A stretch of DNA of 64,000 bases from Actinomycetes bacterium. Its GTDB lineage: Bacteria > Actinomycetota > Actinomycetes > Actinomycetales > Dermatophilaceae. Location: contig JAEZWF010000033.1 in assembly GCA_023420415.1 (NCBI GenBank), forward strand, positions 62,001 to 126,000. Reading direction: 5' to 3'. The stretch's first letter is position 1; each line of letters starts with the position of its first letter. The translations under genes were made by a program, and so were the position numbers. Of the stretch, positions 24,786 through 32,903 are shown piece by piece. The notes below the pieces were generated by a model. That model saw only the letters and a program-made list of their open reading frames with translations. It ran no database searches and was not told the DNA's origin.

Positions 24786-25613
24786 TCAGCCGAAGAAGAA
24801 GCGCGCGGCCACGTCGGTGGCGCGCACCGGACCCGGGTCGCCGAAGAGACGCGCTTGCTCGGCGTCCGACGTGCCGGGCCACGCGTGTCCCACGCCAGCC
24901 AGGCAGTGCAGACGCGCGGCAACCGTGCCCGTGGCGGTGTACCACGTGGTCACCCACTCGGCCGAAAGCTCTTCCCGCACAACGGAATCCGCGTCCAGCG
25001 CCCGCGCCCAGGCCTCGACCGCCTCCGGCACCGACTCGTCCCACCGCGGCTGGTGCAGACCGGCCCACGGGTTGATCGCGTCGTGCTCGCCGTGCACCGC
25101 CAGGAGCGTCGCCGTCGGTCGACCGGGCGGGGTGCGGACACCACTCATGCACGCCACGCGGGTCAGCGGACAGTCCGGCAGCCCGGCCCAGTGCGACAGC
25201 AGCCGCGCACCGCCCGACCACCCGAGGCCGAACACCCGGTGCCGGTCCGTGCCCCACTCCTCGTGGGCGTGCTGGACGAGTGCCGTGAGGTATGCCGCGT
25301 CGTCGACTTCGGTGGTCGCCGCGCCGGGCGGGACCCCGAACAGGGGTACGCCGGGGATCGACCACGCGAAACCGGCCTCGGCCACCCCCTTGAACTGCAA
25401 CGGCACCGCCGCCGTGGGTGCCACCACCACAGCCCCGTGCTCGGCGGACCAGCGCGGCGTGCCGGTCACCGCCGCGTGTCGGCCGGCGTCGAACCCGCTG
25501 CCGTGCAGGTCGAGCACGAGTGGCGCACCGGCGGCGTCGTCGGGCAGCCAGACGAGAGCCGACCTGACGCGCCCTCCCACGGTGAGGTCCAGCGGGACTG
25601 GCTGGGACGGCAT
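24786..25613 (-). CDS. LpqC-like / PHB-depolymerase-type esterase
   Basis: A 275-residue alpha/beta hydrolase with LVLDLHGSG (oxyanion region), nucleophile elbow GLGWSGGARLLS, acid residue in VHGEHDAINPW and His in GVGHAWPG. It resembles polyhydroxybutyrate depolymerase/LpqC family esterases, but has no signal peptide or lipobox, so it is probably cytosolic; the substrate is unknown. The start is ATG 25611-25613 (MPSQPVPLDLTVGG); the longer open frame upstream overlaps the parA start and is not used. Its start codon is part of a GTATGCCG word. It interrupts the usual rsmG-parA contact. Confidence 0.82.
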   Translation of the reverse strand: MPSQPVPLDLTVGGRVRSALVWLPDDAAGAPLVLDLHGSGFDAGRHAAVTGTPRWSAEHGAVVVAPTAAVPLQFKGVAEAGFAWSIPGVPLFGVPPGAATTEVDDAAYLTALVQHAHEEWGTDRHRVFGLGWSGGARLLSHWAGLPDCPLTRVACMSGVRTPPGRPTATLLAVHGEHDAINPWAGLHQPRWDESVPEAVEAWARALDADSVVREELSAEWVTTWYTATGTVAARLHCLAGVGHAWPGTSDAEQARLFGDPGPVRATDVAARFFFG

Positions 25614-25757
25614 ACGAGGCTCCGATCGACACGTCCGGGGAGCAAGAGACCCGATCGTGGACCCAGTCTTGCGCACGGATCGACGCGCGTGGCACCCGCG
25701 TTGTGGCACGTCACCGCCGTACGGTTGGATGGAACCCATGGCCGACGAGGTGACCGA

Positions 25758-27071
25758 GTGAGCACAGCAGTTCTCCAGCTGGAACGAGGCCTCGGATGGC
25801 CGTCGCTGGTCGGGTCCACCGCTTCTCCGGTGGGTTGGCCCAGCCCCGAGTCGGTCCGCCACGACGAGATAGTCCGTGCTGATGTTTCACGTGAAACAGC
25901 CGCGGCGATGGATGAGGGGGACCAGGCCGTGAGCCAGCCAGCGTCGCAGCCCGCACCATCCCCCCAGTCCCCACGGTCTCCGGACGCAGTGGCCGCGCCG
26001 AGCGACGGCGCCACTGAAGCCACCGAAGAAGCGCCTGGTGCCACCTCCGAGGTGTCCGAGCCGTCGGCGACCGCGGCCGAGGAGGCCCTCGCGGCGGTCT
26101 CGGTTTCACGTGAAACCGCGCCGGACGAGCGAGACGCGCTCGCGGCGTCGCTGCCGCCCTCGGACCACGACACCCCGCTGGCCCGGGCCGTGGCCGAGGA
26201 TGCGCGCAAGCGGATCGCCCTGACCGGCCGGGTCTTCCCCAAACCGGCCCAGACCCGGGTCCTCACGGTCGCGAACCAGAAGGGCGGCGTGGGGAAGACG
26301 ACCACGACGGTCAACATCGCCGCCGCCCTCGCCCAGGCCGGGCTCACCGTGCTCGTCATCGACATCGACCCGCAGGGCAATGCGAGCACGGCGCTGGGCA
26401 TCGAGCACCATGCCGAGGTGACGAGCATCTACGACGTGCTCGTCGAGGGGACCGCTCTGCACGAGGTCGTCCAGGAGTGCCCGGACGTGCCCGGTCTGTG
26501 GTGTGCGCCGGCCACCATCGACCTGGCGGGCGCCGAGATCGAGCTCGTGTCACTGGTGGCCCGGGAGACCCGCCTGCAGAAGGCCATCGCCGCCTACCTC
26601 GAGCACACGGCCACTGAGGGTGGTGTGGTGCCCGACTACGTGCTCATCGACTGCCCGCCCAGCCTCGGACTGCTCACCGTCAACGCGTTCGTCGCGGCGC
26701 ACGAGGTCTTCATCCCGATCCAGTGCGAGTACTACGCGCTGGAGGGGCTGTCCCAGCTGCTCAAGAACATCGAGCTGATCCGCAACCACCTCAACCCGGA
26801 CCTGCACGTCTCGACCATCCTGCTCACCATGTACGACGGTCGGACCCGGTTGTCGGCGCAGGTCGCCGACGAGGTGCGCGCACACTTCCCCGACCAGGTG
26901 CTGCGCAACACAGTGCCGCGGTCGGTGCGGGTGTCCGAGGCCCCGAGCCATGGGCAGACCGTCATGACCTACGACCCCAACTCCAGCGGTGCCCTGTCCT
27001 ACCTGGCTGCCGCGTCCGAGCTCGCCGACCGCGGTGCGGCGTCCGAACCCAGCGCCCCGGCGCAGAACTGA
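25758..27071 (+). CDS. parA: Chromosome partitioning ATPase ParA
   Basis: A 437-residue protein with a long N-terminal extension and a deviant Walker ATPase core: NQKGGVGKTTTTVNIAAALA (about residue 175), DIDPQGNASTALGI, DYVLIDCPPSLGLLTVNA. The extension contains two VSRET peptides because two parS sites are embedded in the coding sequence, as in M. tuberculosis parA. The GTG start (MSTAVLQLERG) has GACGAGG upstream; ATG 25909 is an alternative but would leave the first parS outside the gene. ParA moves ParB-parS complexes to segregate origins. Confidence 0.93.
   Translation: MSTAVLQLERGLGWPSLVGSTASPVGWPSPESVRHDEIVRADVSRETAAAMDEGDQAVSQPASQPAPSPQSPRSPDAVAAPSDGATEATEEAPGATSEVSEPSATAAEEALAAVSVSRETAPDERDALAASLPPSDHDTPLARAVAEDARKRIALTGRVFPKPAQTRVLTVANQKGGVGKTTTTVNIAAALAQAGLTVLVIDIDPQGNASTALGIEHHAEVTSIYDVLVEGTALHEVVQECPDVPGLWCAPATIDLAGAEIELVSLVARETRLQKAIAAYLEHTATEGGVVPDYVLIDCPPSLGLLTVNAFVAAHEVFIPIQCEYYALEGLSQLLKNIELIRNHLNPDLHVSTILLTMYDGRTRLSAQVADEVRAHFPDQVLRNTVPRSVRVSEAPSHGQTVMTYDPNSSGALSYLAAASELADRGAASEPSAPAQN
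25883..25898. promoter_or_regulatory. parS site within parA
   Basis: Perfect TGTTTCACGTGAAACA in frame as VSRET in the ParA N-terminal extension. Confidence 0.95.
26102..26117. promoter_or_regulatory. Second parS site within parA
   Basis: GGTTTCACGTGAAACC has the perfect 14-base core with G/C outer bases. It is again read as VSRET in ParA. Confidence 0.93.
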
Positions 27072-27080
27072 GAGTGACCC

Positions 27081-28280
27081 ATGAGTGAGAAGCGTCGTGC
27101 CCTCGGCCGTGGCCTCGGAGCCCTGATCCCCAACGCACCCACGGCCCCGGCGTCGAGCCGGCCCGTGGACGTTTTCTTCCCCGAGCAGGGCAGGGACCAG
27201 GGCCGCACGGGCACCGCCACCGAGGTGGTCGACCGCCCCACCGCGTCGGGCGACGGCCAGCGCGACACCGAGCCCGGCACCGCGCGGCAGCACGAGCAGG
27301 CGCCCGGGCAGGGGCCGGGGCAGCCCGGGTCGTCGGGTTCGACGAGCGACGCGGACTCGGCTGGCACGGCGGACTCCACAGCGGACTCCACAGCGGACTC
27401 CACAGACGACGCCTCGGTCACCGACGACCTCGCGCCCGTGCCCGGCGCGACCTACGGTGAGATCCCGGTCGAGCAGATCCGCCCCAACCCGCGCCAGCCG
27501 CGGACGGTCTTCGACCAGGACGACATGGACGAGCTGGTCCACTCGATCCGTGAGATCGGGGTCCTGCAGCCCATCGTCGTCCGGCCTGTTTCCGCAGGTC
27601 AGGGGGCTGATGGTGACGTTCCCGAAGGCATCCACTACGAGCTCATCATGGGTGAGCGGCGCTGGCGGGCGAGCCGCGAGGCCGGCAGGGACACCGTCCC
27701 GGCCATCGTCAAGGAGACCGAGGACGACGACCTCCTGCGCGACGCCCTGCTGGAGAACCTGCACCGCAGCCAGCTGAACCCGCTGGAGGAGGCGGCGGCA
27801 TACCAGCAGCTGCTCGAGGACTTCGGGTGCACCCACGACGACCTGGCGGGGCGCATCGGCCGGTCGCGTCCCCAGATCTCGAACACCCTGCGCCTGCTCA
27901 AACTGCCCCCGCTGGTGGCTCGGCGCGTGGCCGCCGGGGTGCTGTCAGCGGGCCACGCCCGGGCGCTGCTGGCTCTCGACGACGGCGGTTCGATGGAGCG
28001 GTTGGCGCAGCGCATCGTCGCCGAGGGCCTGTCGGTCCGCTCGGTCGAGGAGATCGTCACCCTGGGCGGTGACCAGGGCGAGAAGGCCAAGGCCCGTCGT
28101 CCCCGCGCGGGCGGACGGCACCCGCAGCTCGACGACCTGGCGGCGCGGCTGTCGGACCGCTTCGACACCCGGGTCAACATCGCCCTCGGTCAGCGCAAGG
28201 GCAAGCTGACGGTCGAGTTCGCCTCGGTCGAGGACCTCAACCGGATCGTCGAGCTGCTCGGCGTCGATCCGCGCGACTGA
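27081..28280 (+). CDS. parB: Chromosome partitioning protein ParB
   Basis: A 399-residue CTPase clamp that loads at parS. N-terminal KRRALGRGLGALIP is the ParA-contact segment. An Ala/Asp/Ser/Thr-rich linker with a small repeat (ADSTADSTADST, residues 94-112) follows. The CTP-binding ParB/Srx domain has IPVEQIRPNPRQPRTVF and MGERRWRAS. The helix-turn-helix region lies at AGRIGRSRPQISNTLRLLKL. The C-terminal dimerisation part ends LNRIVELLGVDPRD. It follows parA by 9 bases. Confidence 0.96.
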   Translation: MSEKRRALGRGLGALIPNAPTAPASSRPVDVFFPEQGRDQGRTGTATEVVDRPTASGDGQRDTEPGTARQHEQAPGQGPGQPGSSGSTSDADSAGTADSTADSTADSTDDASVTDDLAPVPGATYGEIPVEQIRPNPRQPRTVFDQDDMDELVHSIREIGVLQPIVVRPVSAGQGADGDVPEGIHYELIMGERRWRASREAGRDTVPAIVKETEDDDLLRDALLENLHRSQLNPLEEAAAYQQLLEDFGCTHDDLAGRIGRSRPQISNTLRLLKLPPLVARRVAAGVLSAGHARALLALDDGGSMERLAQRIVAEGLSVRSVEEIVTLGGDQGEKAKARRPRAGGRHPQLDDLAARLSDRFDTRVNIALGQRKGKLTVEFASVEDLNRIVELLGVDPRD

Positions 28281-28334
28281 CGCACAGCCACACGAGCGGC
28301 TGAGATAGCGCCAGCAACAGTTGGCGAAAACCCT

Positions 28335-28362
28335 TGGGGCAGAAGGGGATTCGCACCCCCAG
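28335..28362 (-). other. tRNA 3'-end-like fragment between parB and cwlM
   Basis: On the minus strand GGGGGTGCGAATCCCC resembles a T-arm (loop TGCGAAT instead of TTCGAAT), followed by TTCTGCCCCA like an acceptor 3' end. No 5' half or anticodon arm lies nearby, so it is no functional tRNA. It may be an old integration scar or chance. Confidence 0.3.
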
Positions 28363-28375
28363 ACGACAGCAGCGC

Positions 28376-29551
28376 TCAGCCGTGGGCGGCGAGGTAGGCG
28401 CGCAGGTCGCCGAGGTGCAGGACACCGGTCGTGGCGGTGTCGTCCTCGCCGAGGTACATGCGCTGCAGGCTCACCAGCACCGCCTCGGCCAGGGTGTCGC
28501 GAAACGCCGGCTGCGCCAGCTGAGCCGCGTCGGCCGGTGAGGAGAGGTAGCCGGCCTCGAGCCGGATCGCGGGCATCCGGGTCTGCTGCAGCAGCGTCCA
28601 CGACCGGCCGTGGGACCGGCAGTTCGCCAGGCCGGTGCGGGCCACGACCTCGCGCAGCACCAGGTCGGCCAGCTGCTCGCCGACCGCCGACCACGAGGTG
28701 GTGCGGTCGCGGCCGAAGAAGAAGGTCGCGACCCCGCTGGCGTCAGTGACGTCGTGGGAGTCGCAGTGCAGCGACAGCACGAGGTCCGCACCGGCGGCGT
28801 TGGCGATGGAGGCGCGTTCCTCCTCGGTCGGGTCGCTGTGCTCGGTGCGGGTGTAGACCACCGAGACACCGATCGCGGTGAGCCGCCCCTCGATGCGACG
28901 GGCCAGGTCCATCACGACCTCGGCCTCGACCAGGCCGCCCGCCACCACGCCGGTGTTGGACCCACCGTGGCCGGGGTCGAGCACGATGATGCGGCCGCTC
29001 AGGTTGTGGCCCGCACGCCGCACCGCCTCGCGCTCACGCAGCACGGTCGAGGACCCACCGGAGACCGACCGGCGCAGGTCGGCGAAGGCGCGCAGCGTCT
29101 CCGGACCCACCGAGCCGTCACCGGCCAGGCCGTAGGCCCGCTGGAACCCGCGCACCGCGCGCTCGGTGTCCGAGCCGAACCGCCCGTCGACCCGTCCGGC
29201 GTCGAAACCGAGGGTGTTGAGCCGTTCCTGCAGGGTGACGACGTCCTCGCCGCGCATCAGCTTGCCGGGGGTGTGCAGGAGGATCCGGTCGCCGAGCTCC
29301 CAGCGGGCGCCGTCGATCGCGGTGAACGTCTCGACCCCGACGACGCCGTCGACGATCAGCCCCTTGTGCTGCTGGAAGGACCGCACGGCCCGCTCGAGTC
29401 CCGCGTCGAAGCTCATCGGGTCGGAGGCACCGTCGAGGGCGGGGCGTTCGGGCAGGTGGTCCGGCGACAGGGCCGCGAGCCGGGCGCGGACGTCGGCGAC
29501 GGCTGGGCCGTGGTCACCGAGGCCGAGCAGGCCGTGCTTGCTGTCGGACAC
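28376..29551 (-). CDS. cwlM: CwlM-like N-acetylmuramoyl-L-alanine amidase / peptidoglycan-synthesis regulator
   Basis: A 391-residue protein with two peptidoglycan-binding domains (about residues 8-80, ending VDGVVGVETFTAIDG, and 95-160, VDGRFGSDTERAVRGFQRAYG) and a C-terminal Amidase_3 domain. All three zinc-ligand positions are present (DPGHGG, VEAEVVMD, LSLHCDSHD) plus Glu in IRLEAGYLSS. There is no signal peptide. In M. tuberculosis the equivalent gene next to trxC and parB encodes CwlM, a cytosolic PknB substrate that stimulates MurA rather than a wall hydrolase; synteny supports the same role here. The zinc site means amidase activity cannot be excluded. Confidence 0.87.
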   Translation of the reverse strand: MSDSKHGLLGLGDHGPAVADVRARLAALSPDHLPERPALDGASDPMSFDAGLERAVRSFQQHKGLIVDGVVGVETFTAIDGARWELGDRILLHTPGKLMRGEDVVTLQERLNTLGFDAGRVDGRFGSDTERAVRGFQRAYGLAGDGSVGPETLRAFADLRRSVSGGSSTVLREREAVRRAGHNLSGRIIVLDPGHGGSNTGVVAGGLVEAEVVMDLARRIEGRLTAIGVSVVYTRTEHSDPTEEERASIANAAGADLVLSLHCDSHDVTDASGVATFFFGRDRTTSWSAVGEQLADLVLREVVARTGLANCRSHGRSWTLLQQTRMPAIRLEAGYLSSPADAAQLAQPAFRDTLAEAVLVSLQRMYLGEDDTATTGVLHLGDLRAYLAAHG

Positions 29552-29684
29552 AGAGCCTCCGGATCGTGTTTGTGCAGGTCAGAGCGTTGTCGCTGGGGGA
29601 GCCGACGCTGCAGCCTAGGTCAGAGTCGGGCGTGCGACCAATCGCCGCGCCACGACGCGTCCCCACGAACCCCACCCGAAACAC

Positions 29685-29734
29685 AGGTATGCCGGCCGTC
29701 CCCTTGAAACGCCAGGGGGTCGGCCGGCATACCT
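29685..29734. terminator. Hairpin built from an inverted pair of the octamer, downstream of trxA
   Basis: AGGTATGCCGGCCG (29685-29698) and CGGCCGGCATACCT (29721-29734) are perfect 14-base inverses, and inside them CCCCT pairs with AGGGG. It begins about 60 bases past the trxA stop on the minus strand and probably terminates trxBA transcription. Each arm contains GTATGCCG. Confidence 0.65.
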
Positions 29735-29792
29735 CGTCGTGGGCCAGCTCGCGCGTCAACTGGTGCGCACCACACGCGGTGCGCACCGTGGG

Positions 29793-30119
29793 TCAGCCCA
29801 GGTAGTCGGCGAGCTCGCGGACGAGCTTGGGCTTGGGCAGGGCGCCGACGAGCGTCTTGACGACCTCGCCGCCCACGTAGACGTTGAGGGTCGGGATGCC
29901 GGTGATGCCGTAGCGGCTGCTCACCTGGACGTTCTCGTCGGTGTTGAGCTTGACGACCTCGATCTTGTCCTTGTGCTGCTCGGCCAGCTCCTCGAGGATC
30001 GGGGCGACCGCGCGGCACGGCCCGCACCACGGCGCCCAGAAGTCGACGAGGACGGGCTTGTCGCTCTGCAGGACGTCAGCGTCGAAGGTGGCGTCGGTCG
30101 TGTCCTTGATGGCTCCCAC
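29793..30119 (-). CDS. trxA: Thioredoxin
   Basis: A 108-residue thioredoxin with the FWAPWCGPCRAVAP active site and cis-Pro loop GIPTLNVY. It reduces protein disulfides with electrons from TrxB, encoded 108 bases upstream on the same strand. Corresponds to M. tuberculosis trxC by position. Confidence 0.97.
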   Translation of the reverse strand: MGAIKDTTDATFDADVLQSDKPVLVDFWAPWCGPCRAVAPILEELAEQHKDKIEVVKLNTDENVQVSSRYGITGIPTLNVYVGGEVVKTLVGALPKPKLVRELADYLG

Positions 30120-30227
30120 TTCGGGGGCTCCTCTCGTGTTGCGGTCGGGGTGGTGGTGCGGTCGGGATGAAGACGAGTCGGGTGGTGCGGCCGTGGCGCC
30201 AGCGTCGCACCACGGGGTGACAACGGC

Positions 30228-31250
30228 TCAGCTGATGACGAGCTCGGGCTCGTCGACCAGCGCGGCGTCGGCGGCGGGCAGCCCGGCCTCGTCGTGGTCG
30301 GCGAGGAAGCGCTCTGCGTCGAGCGCGGCGGCGCAGCCGGATCCGGCGGCGGTGATGGCCTGCCGGTAGGTGTGGTCGACGAGGTCACCCGCGGCGAAGA
30401 CGCCCGGGACGTTGGTGTGGGTGGTGCGGCCCTTGACCAGCACGTAGCCCTCGTCGTCGAGCTCGACCTTGGTCGCGTCGGCGGAGTCCTTGATGAGCTG
30501 GTTGCGCGGGTCGTGCCCGATGGCGACGAACAGCCCGGTCACGGGCAGCTCGGTCTCGGCTCCGGTGACGGTGTCGCGCAGGGTCACGCCGGTGAGCTTG
30601 CCGTCGCCGTGGATCGCGGCGACCTCACTGTTCCAGGCGAACTTGATTTTGTCGTTGTCCAGCGCACGCTGGGCCATGATCTTGGACGCCCGCAGCTCGT
30701 CGCGGCGGTGGACGATCGTGACGGACTTGGCGAACTTGGTGAGGAAGGTCGCCTCCTCGACGGCGGAGTCGCCACCGCCGACGACGGCGATGTCCTGGTC
30801 ACGGAAGAAGAACCCGTCACACGTCGCGCACCACGAGACGCCGTGGCCGGAGAGTGCCTTCTCGTTCTCGATGCCCAGCTCACGGTATGCCGACCCCATG
30901 GCGAGGATGACCGCGTGGGCGCGGTAGGTGTTGCCCTCGGCGTCGGTGACCGACTTGACCGGGCCGTCGAGCGAGACGGACTCGACGTCGTCGGTGATGA
31001 TCTCGGCACCGAACCGCTCGGCCTGGGCCCGCATGTTGTCCATGAGCTGGGGGCCCATGATGCCCTCGGGGAAGCCGGGGAAGTTCTCGACGTCGGTGGT
31101 GTTCATCAGCGCGCCACCTGCGGTGACGGCGCCCTCGAACAGCAGCGGCTGGAGGTTCGCGCGCGCGGCGTAGACCGCTGCGGTGTAGCCCGCCGGGCCG
31201 GAACCGATGATGATCAGGGATCGGATGTCGGCAGGTGCGGAGGTGCTCAC
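30228..31250 (-). CDS. trxB: Thioredoxin reductase (NADPH)
   Basis: A 340-residue FAD enzyme. The FAD motif is IIIGSGPAGYTAAVYAARAN, the redox pair is in SWCATCDGFFFRD (CATC), the NADPH motif is VVGGGDSAVEEA, and GVFAAGDLVDHTYRQAITA is the second FAD contact. The GTG start at 31250 (VSTSAPADIRSLII) fits family length; the in-frame extension of 14 codons lacks homology. The C-terminus has about 20 extra residues (GLPAADAALVDEPELVIS). Confidence 0.96.
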   Translation of the reverse strand: MSTSAPADIRSLIIIGSGPAGYTAAVYAARANLQPLLFEGAVTAGGALMNTTDVENFPGFPEGIMGPQLMDNMRAQAERFGAEIITDDVESVSLDGPVKSVTDAEGNTYRAHAVILAMGSAYRELGIENEKALSGHGVSWCATCDGFFFRDQDIAVVGGGDSAVEEATFLTKFAKSVTIVHRRDELRASKIMAQRALDNDKIKFAWNSEVAAIHGDGKLTGVTLRDTVTGAETELPVTGLFVAIGHDPRNQLIKDSADATKVELDDEGYVLVKGRTTHTNVPGVFAAGDLVDHTYRQAITAAGSGCAAALDAERFLADHDEAGLPAADAALVDEPELVIS

Positions 31251-31382
31251 GCGGCTACAGCCCCTTGTGGTCGGGATGGGTCGGCACCGCAAGATGCGGT
31301 GTTCAAGTGCTGCAACCGATCGTAGGGCCTCGATGTTCCACCGGCGTCCGCGACACCCACATCGTGGGCCGCCGTGGCGCGC

Positions 31383-32219
31383 TCAGCGCGCCGGCAGCGG
31401 GCCGGCGAGGGCCACGGCGTGCCCGGCGTCGCAGTCGGGCGCCACGGCATACACCGTCTGGCCGCCCGGTGCGTCGACGACGGCGACCACCGCGGGGCGT
31501 CCGTCGAGGGTGCCTCGGTCGGACCAGGCGACGCTGTCGGCGCCGGTCCCGAGGGCGAGGAGGCAGTCGCGCAGGCCCTGCTCGGTGTCGGCGGGGCCGC
31601 GCTGCCGGGCATCCTGGTTGGACGCGTCGCGGGCGCGCTTGGCCGCGACCTGGGTGACGAGCTGGGCGGTCGTGTATGCCGTCGCGGCCGCGAGCGCGTC
31701 CTTGGACGCCGCGGCGTCGGGCTGCGTGGGGGGGACGGTCGTAGGTGCGGAGGAGCCCGATGAACCCGGTGCGCCGGACTCGCCGCGACCGCTGGAGTCG
31801 CCGGTGGAGTCGCCGCTGGAGTCGGCCAGGGACTGGGCGGACCCGGCAGAGCTGTCGGCCTCCTGCGACGAGCCACCGGACAGCGACGCGATGAGACCGC
31901 CGTTGCCGCCGGACAGGGCTGCGGGGACACCGACGCCGATGACGGCCACCGCGGCTGCCGCAGCGGCCACGTGCCGCCAGTTCCACCGGCGCCGGGAGTC
32001 CAGTGCCACGACGGTGTCGTCGCGGTCGCCGTTGCCACCGTTGCCACCCCGGGCGGCCTGTTCGGCGGCCAGCGAGGCGGTGATGCGCCGCACCAGGTCC
32101 TCGGGCATCGGCCCGGGGTCGGGCAGCGACGAGAGCAGCTCGCGCATACCGGTCGGGTCGGGCTCGAGGTCGGGACGCTCGCCGCGGTTCGGGTTCGACG
32201 GCGTGGGCGGTGTGCTCAC
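31383..32219 (-). CDS. Anti-sigma factor of SigM (RsmA-like)
   Basis: A 278-residue single-pass membrane protein directly after sigM. The cytosolic N-terminal part (MRELLSSLPDPGPMPEDLVR, then RITASLAAEQ) fits the sigma-binding segment of RsmA-type anti-sigma factors. A transmembrane helix lies at about residues 78-100 (VAAAAAAVAVIGVGVPAAL). The outer part is Ser/Gly/Thr-rich and ends in a folded domain with two Cys. The start is GTG 32219. It corresponds to Rv3912 by position and layout; sequence similarity is weak outside the N-terminus. Confidence 0.75.
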   Translation of the reverse strand: MSTPPTPSNPNRGERPDLEPDPTGMRELLSSLPDPGPMPEDLVRRITASLAAEQAARGGNGGNGDRDDTVVALDSRRRWNWRHVAAAAAAVAVIGVGVPAALSGGNGGLIASLSGGSSQEADSSAGSAQSLADSSGDSTGDSSGRGESGAPGSSGSSAPTTVPPTQPDAAASKDALAAATAYTTAQLVTQVAAKRARDASNQDARQRGPADTEQGLRDCLLALGTGADSVAWSDRGTLDGRPAVVAVVDAPGGQTVYAVAPDCDAGHAVALAGPLPAR

Positions 32220-32310
32220 CACGACGACCTCCGGACTGCGGGACTGGACTGCTGGCTGAGGGTGTCGCCGGAACCGGCCCGAACCGGGCGGCGGCGACAT
32301 GGGTAGGACG

Positions 32311-32883
32311 TCACGGCTGCTCCGATGGTTCCCGGGAGGGCTCGGCCGGCCGGTCGCGCAACAGGGCCGCCAGGGCCTCGCGGCCGCGGCTGCAGCGCGA
32401 CTTCACGGTGCCCTCGGCGACCTCGAGCACCGCGGCGGCCTCGGCCACCGGCAGGCCGTGCAGGTCGACGAGCACCAGCGCCATCCGCTGCGCCTCCGGC
32501 AGCCTGGCCAGGGCCTCGCGCACGTCGAGCCGGGCGTCGACGGAGGCGTGGTGGTCGTGGCTGTCGGCGAGCTCGTACTCGGGCAGCTCGCTCGTGGGGC
32601 GCTCGCGGCGCAGCCGGTCGAGGCAGGCGTTGACGACGATGCGGTGCAGCCAGGTGGTGACGGCTGCGTCGCCGCGGTAGGTGTCGGCTCGGCGGAACGC
32701 GGAGATGAACGCGTCCTGCACGCAGTCGGCTGCGAGCTCGCGGTGGCGGGTCGTGCGCAGCGCAACGGCCCACATACGGTCGCGGTGCCGCCGGAAGATC
32801 TCGCCGAACGCGTCGGGGTCACCGGCGACGTGCGCCCGCATCAGCTCCCGGTCGTCGCGCTCGTCCAGCGGTGTGCTGCCCAT
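32311..32883 (-). CDS. sigM: ECF sigma factor SigM
   Basis: A 190-residue group IV sigma factor. Region 2 has DPDAFGEIFRRHRDRMWAVA and DCVQDAFISAFRRADTYRG. Region 4 has ALARLPEAQRMALVLVDLHG and AEAAAVLEVAEGTVKSRCSRG, the DNA-binding helix-turn-helix. There is a short acidic linker with His residues. The start is ATG 32883, 20 bases after the pseudokinase gene. Adjacent anti-sigma, trxB/trxA and murJ genes match the SigM locus of mycobacteria. Confidence 0.92.
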   Translation of the reverse strand: MGSTPLDERDDRELMRAHVAGDPDAFGEIFRRHRDRMWAVALRTTRHRELAADCVQDAFISAFRRADTYRGDAAVTTWLHRIVVNACLDRLRRERPTSELPEYELADSHDHHASVDARLDVREALARLPEAQRMALVLVDLHGLPVAEAAAVLEVAEGTVKSRCSRGREALAALLRDRPAEPSREPSEQP

Positions 32884-32903
32884 GGCGCGGCGGTCCCCAC
32901 CGC

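Noticed and set aside
24855..25757. Long N-terminal extension of parA
   Set aside because: It overlaps the esterase gene on the other strand and has shadow composition; the GTG at 25758 with GACGAGG is better.
27360..27420. Short tandem repeat suggestive of a CRISPR or microsatellite
   Set aside because: It is three copies of a GACTCCACAGCG-type unit coding the Ala-Asp-Ser-Thr linker of ParB; no CRISPR arrays are visible in the window.
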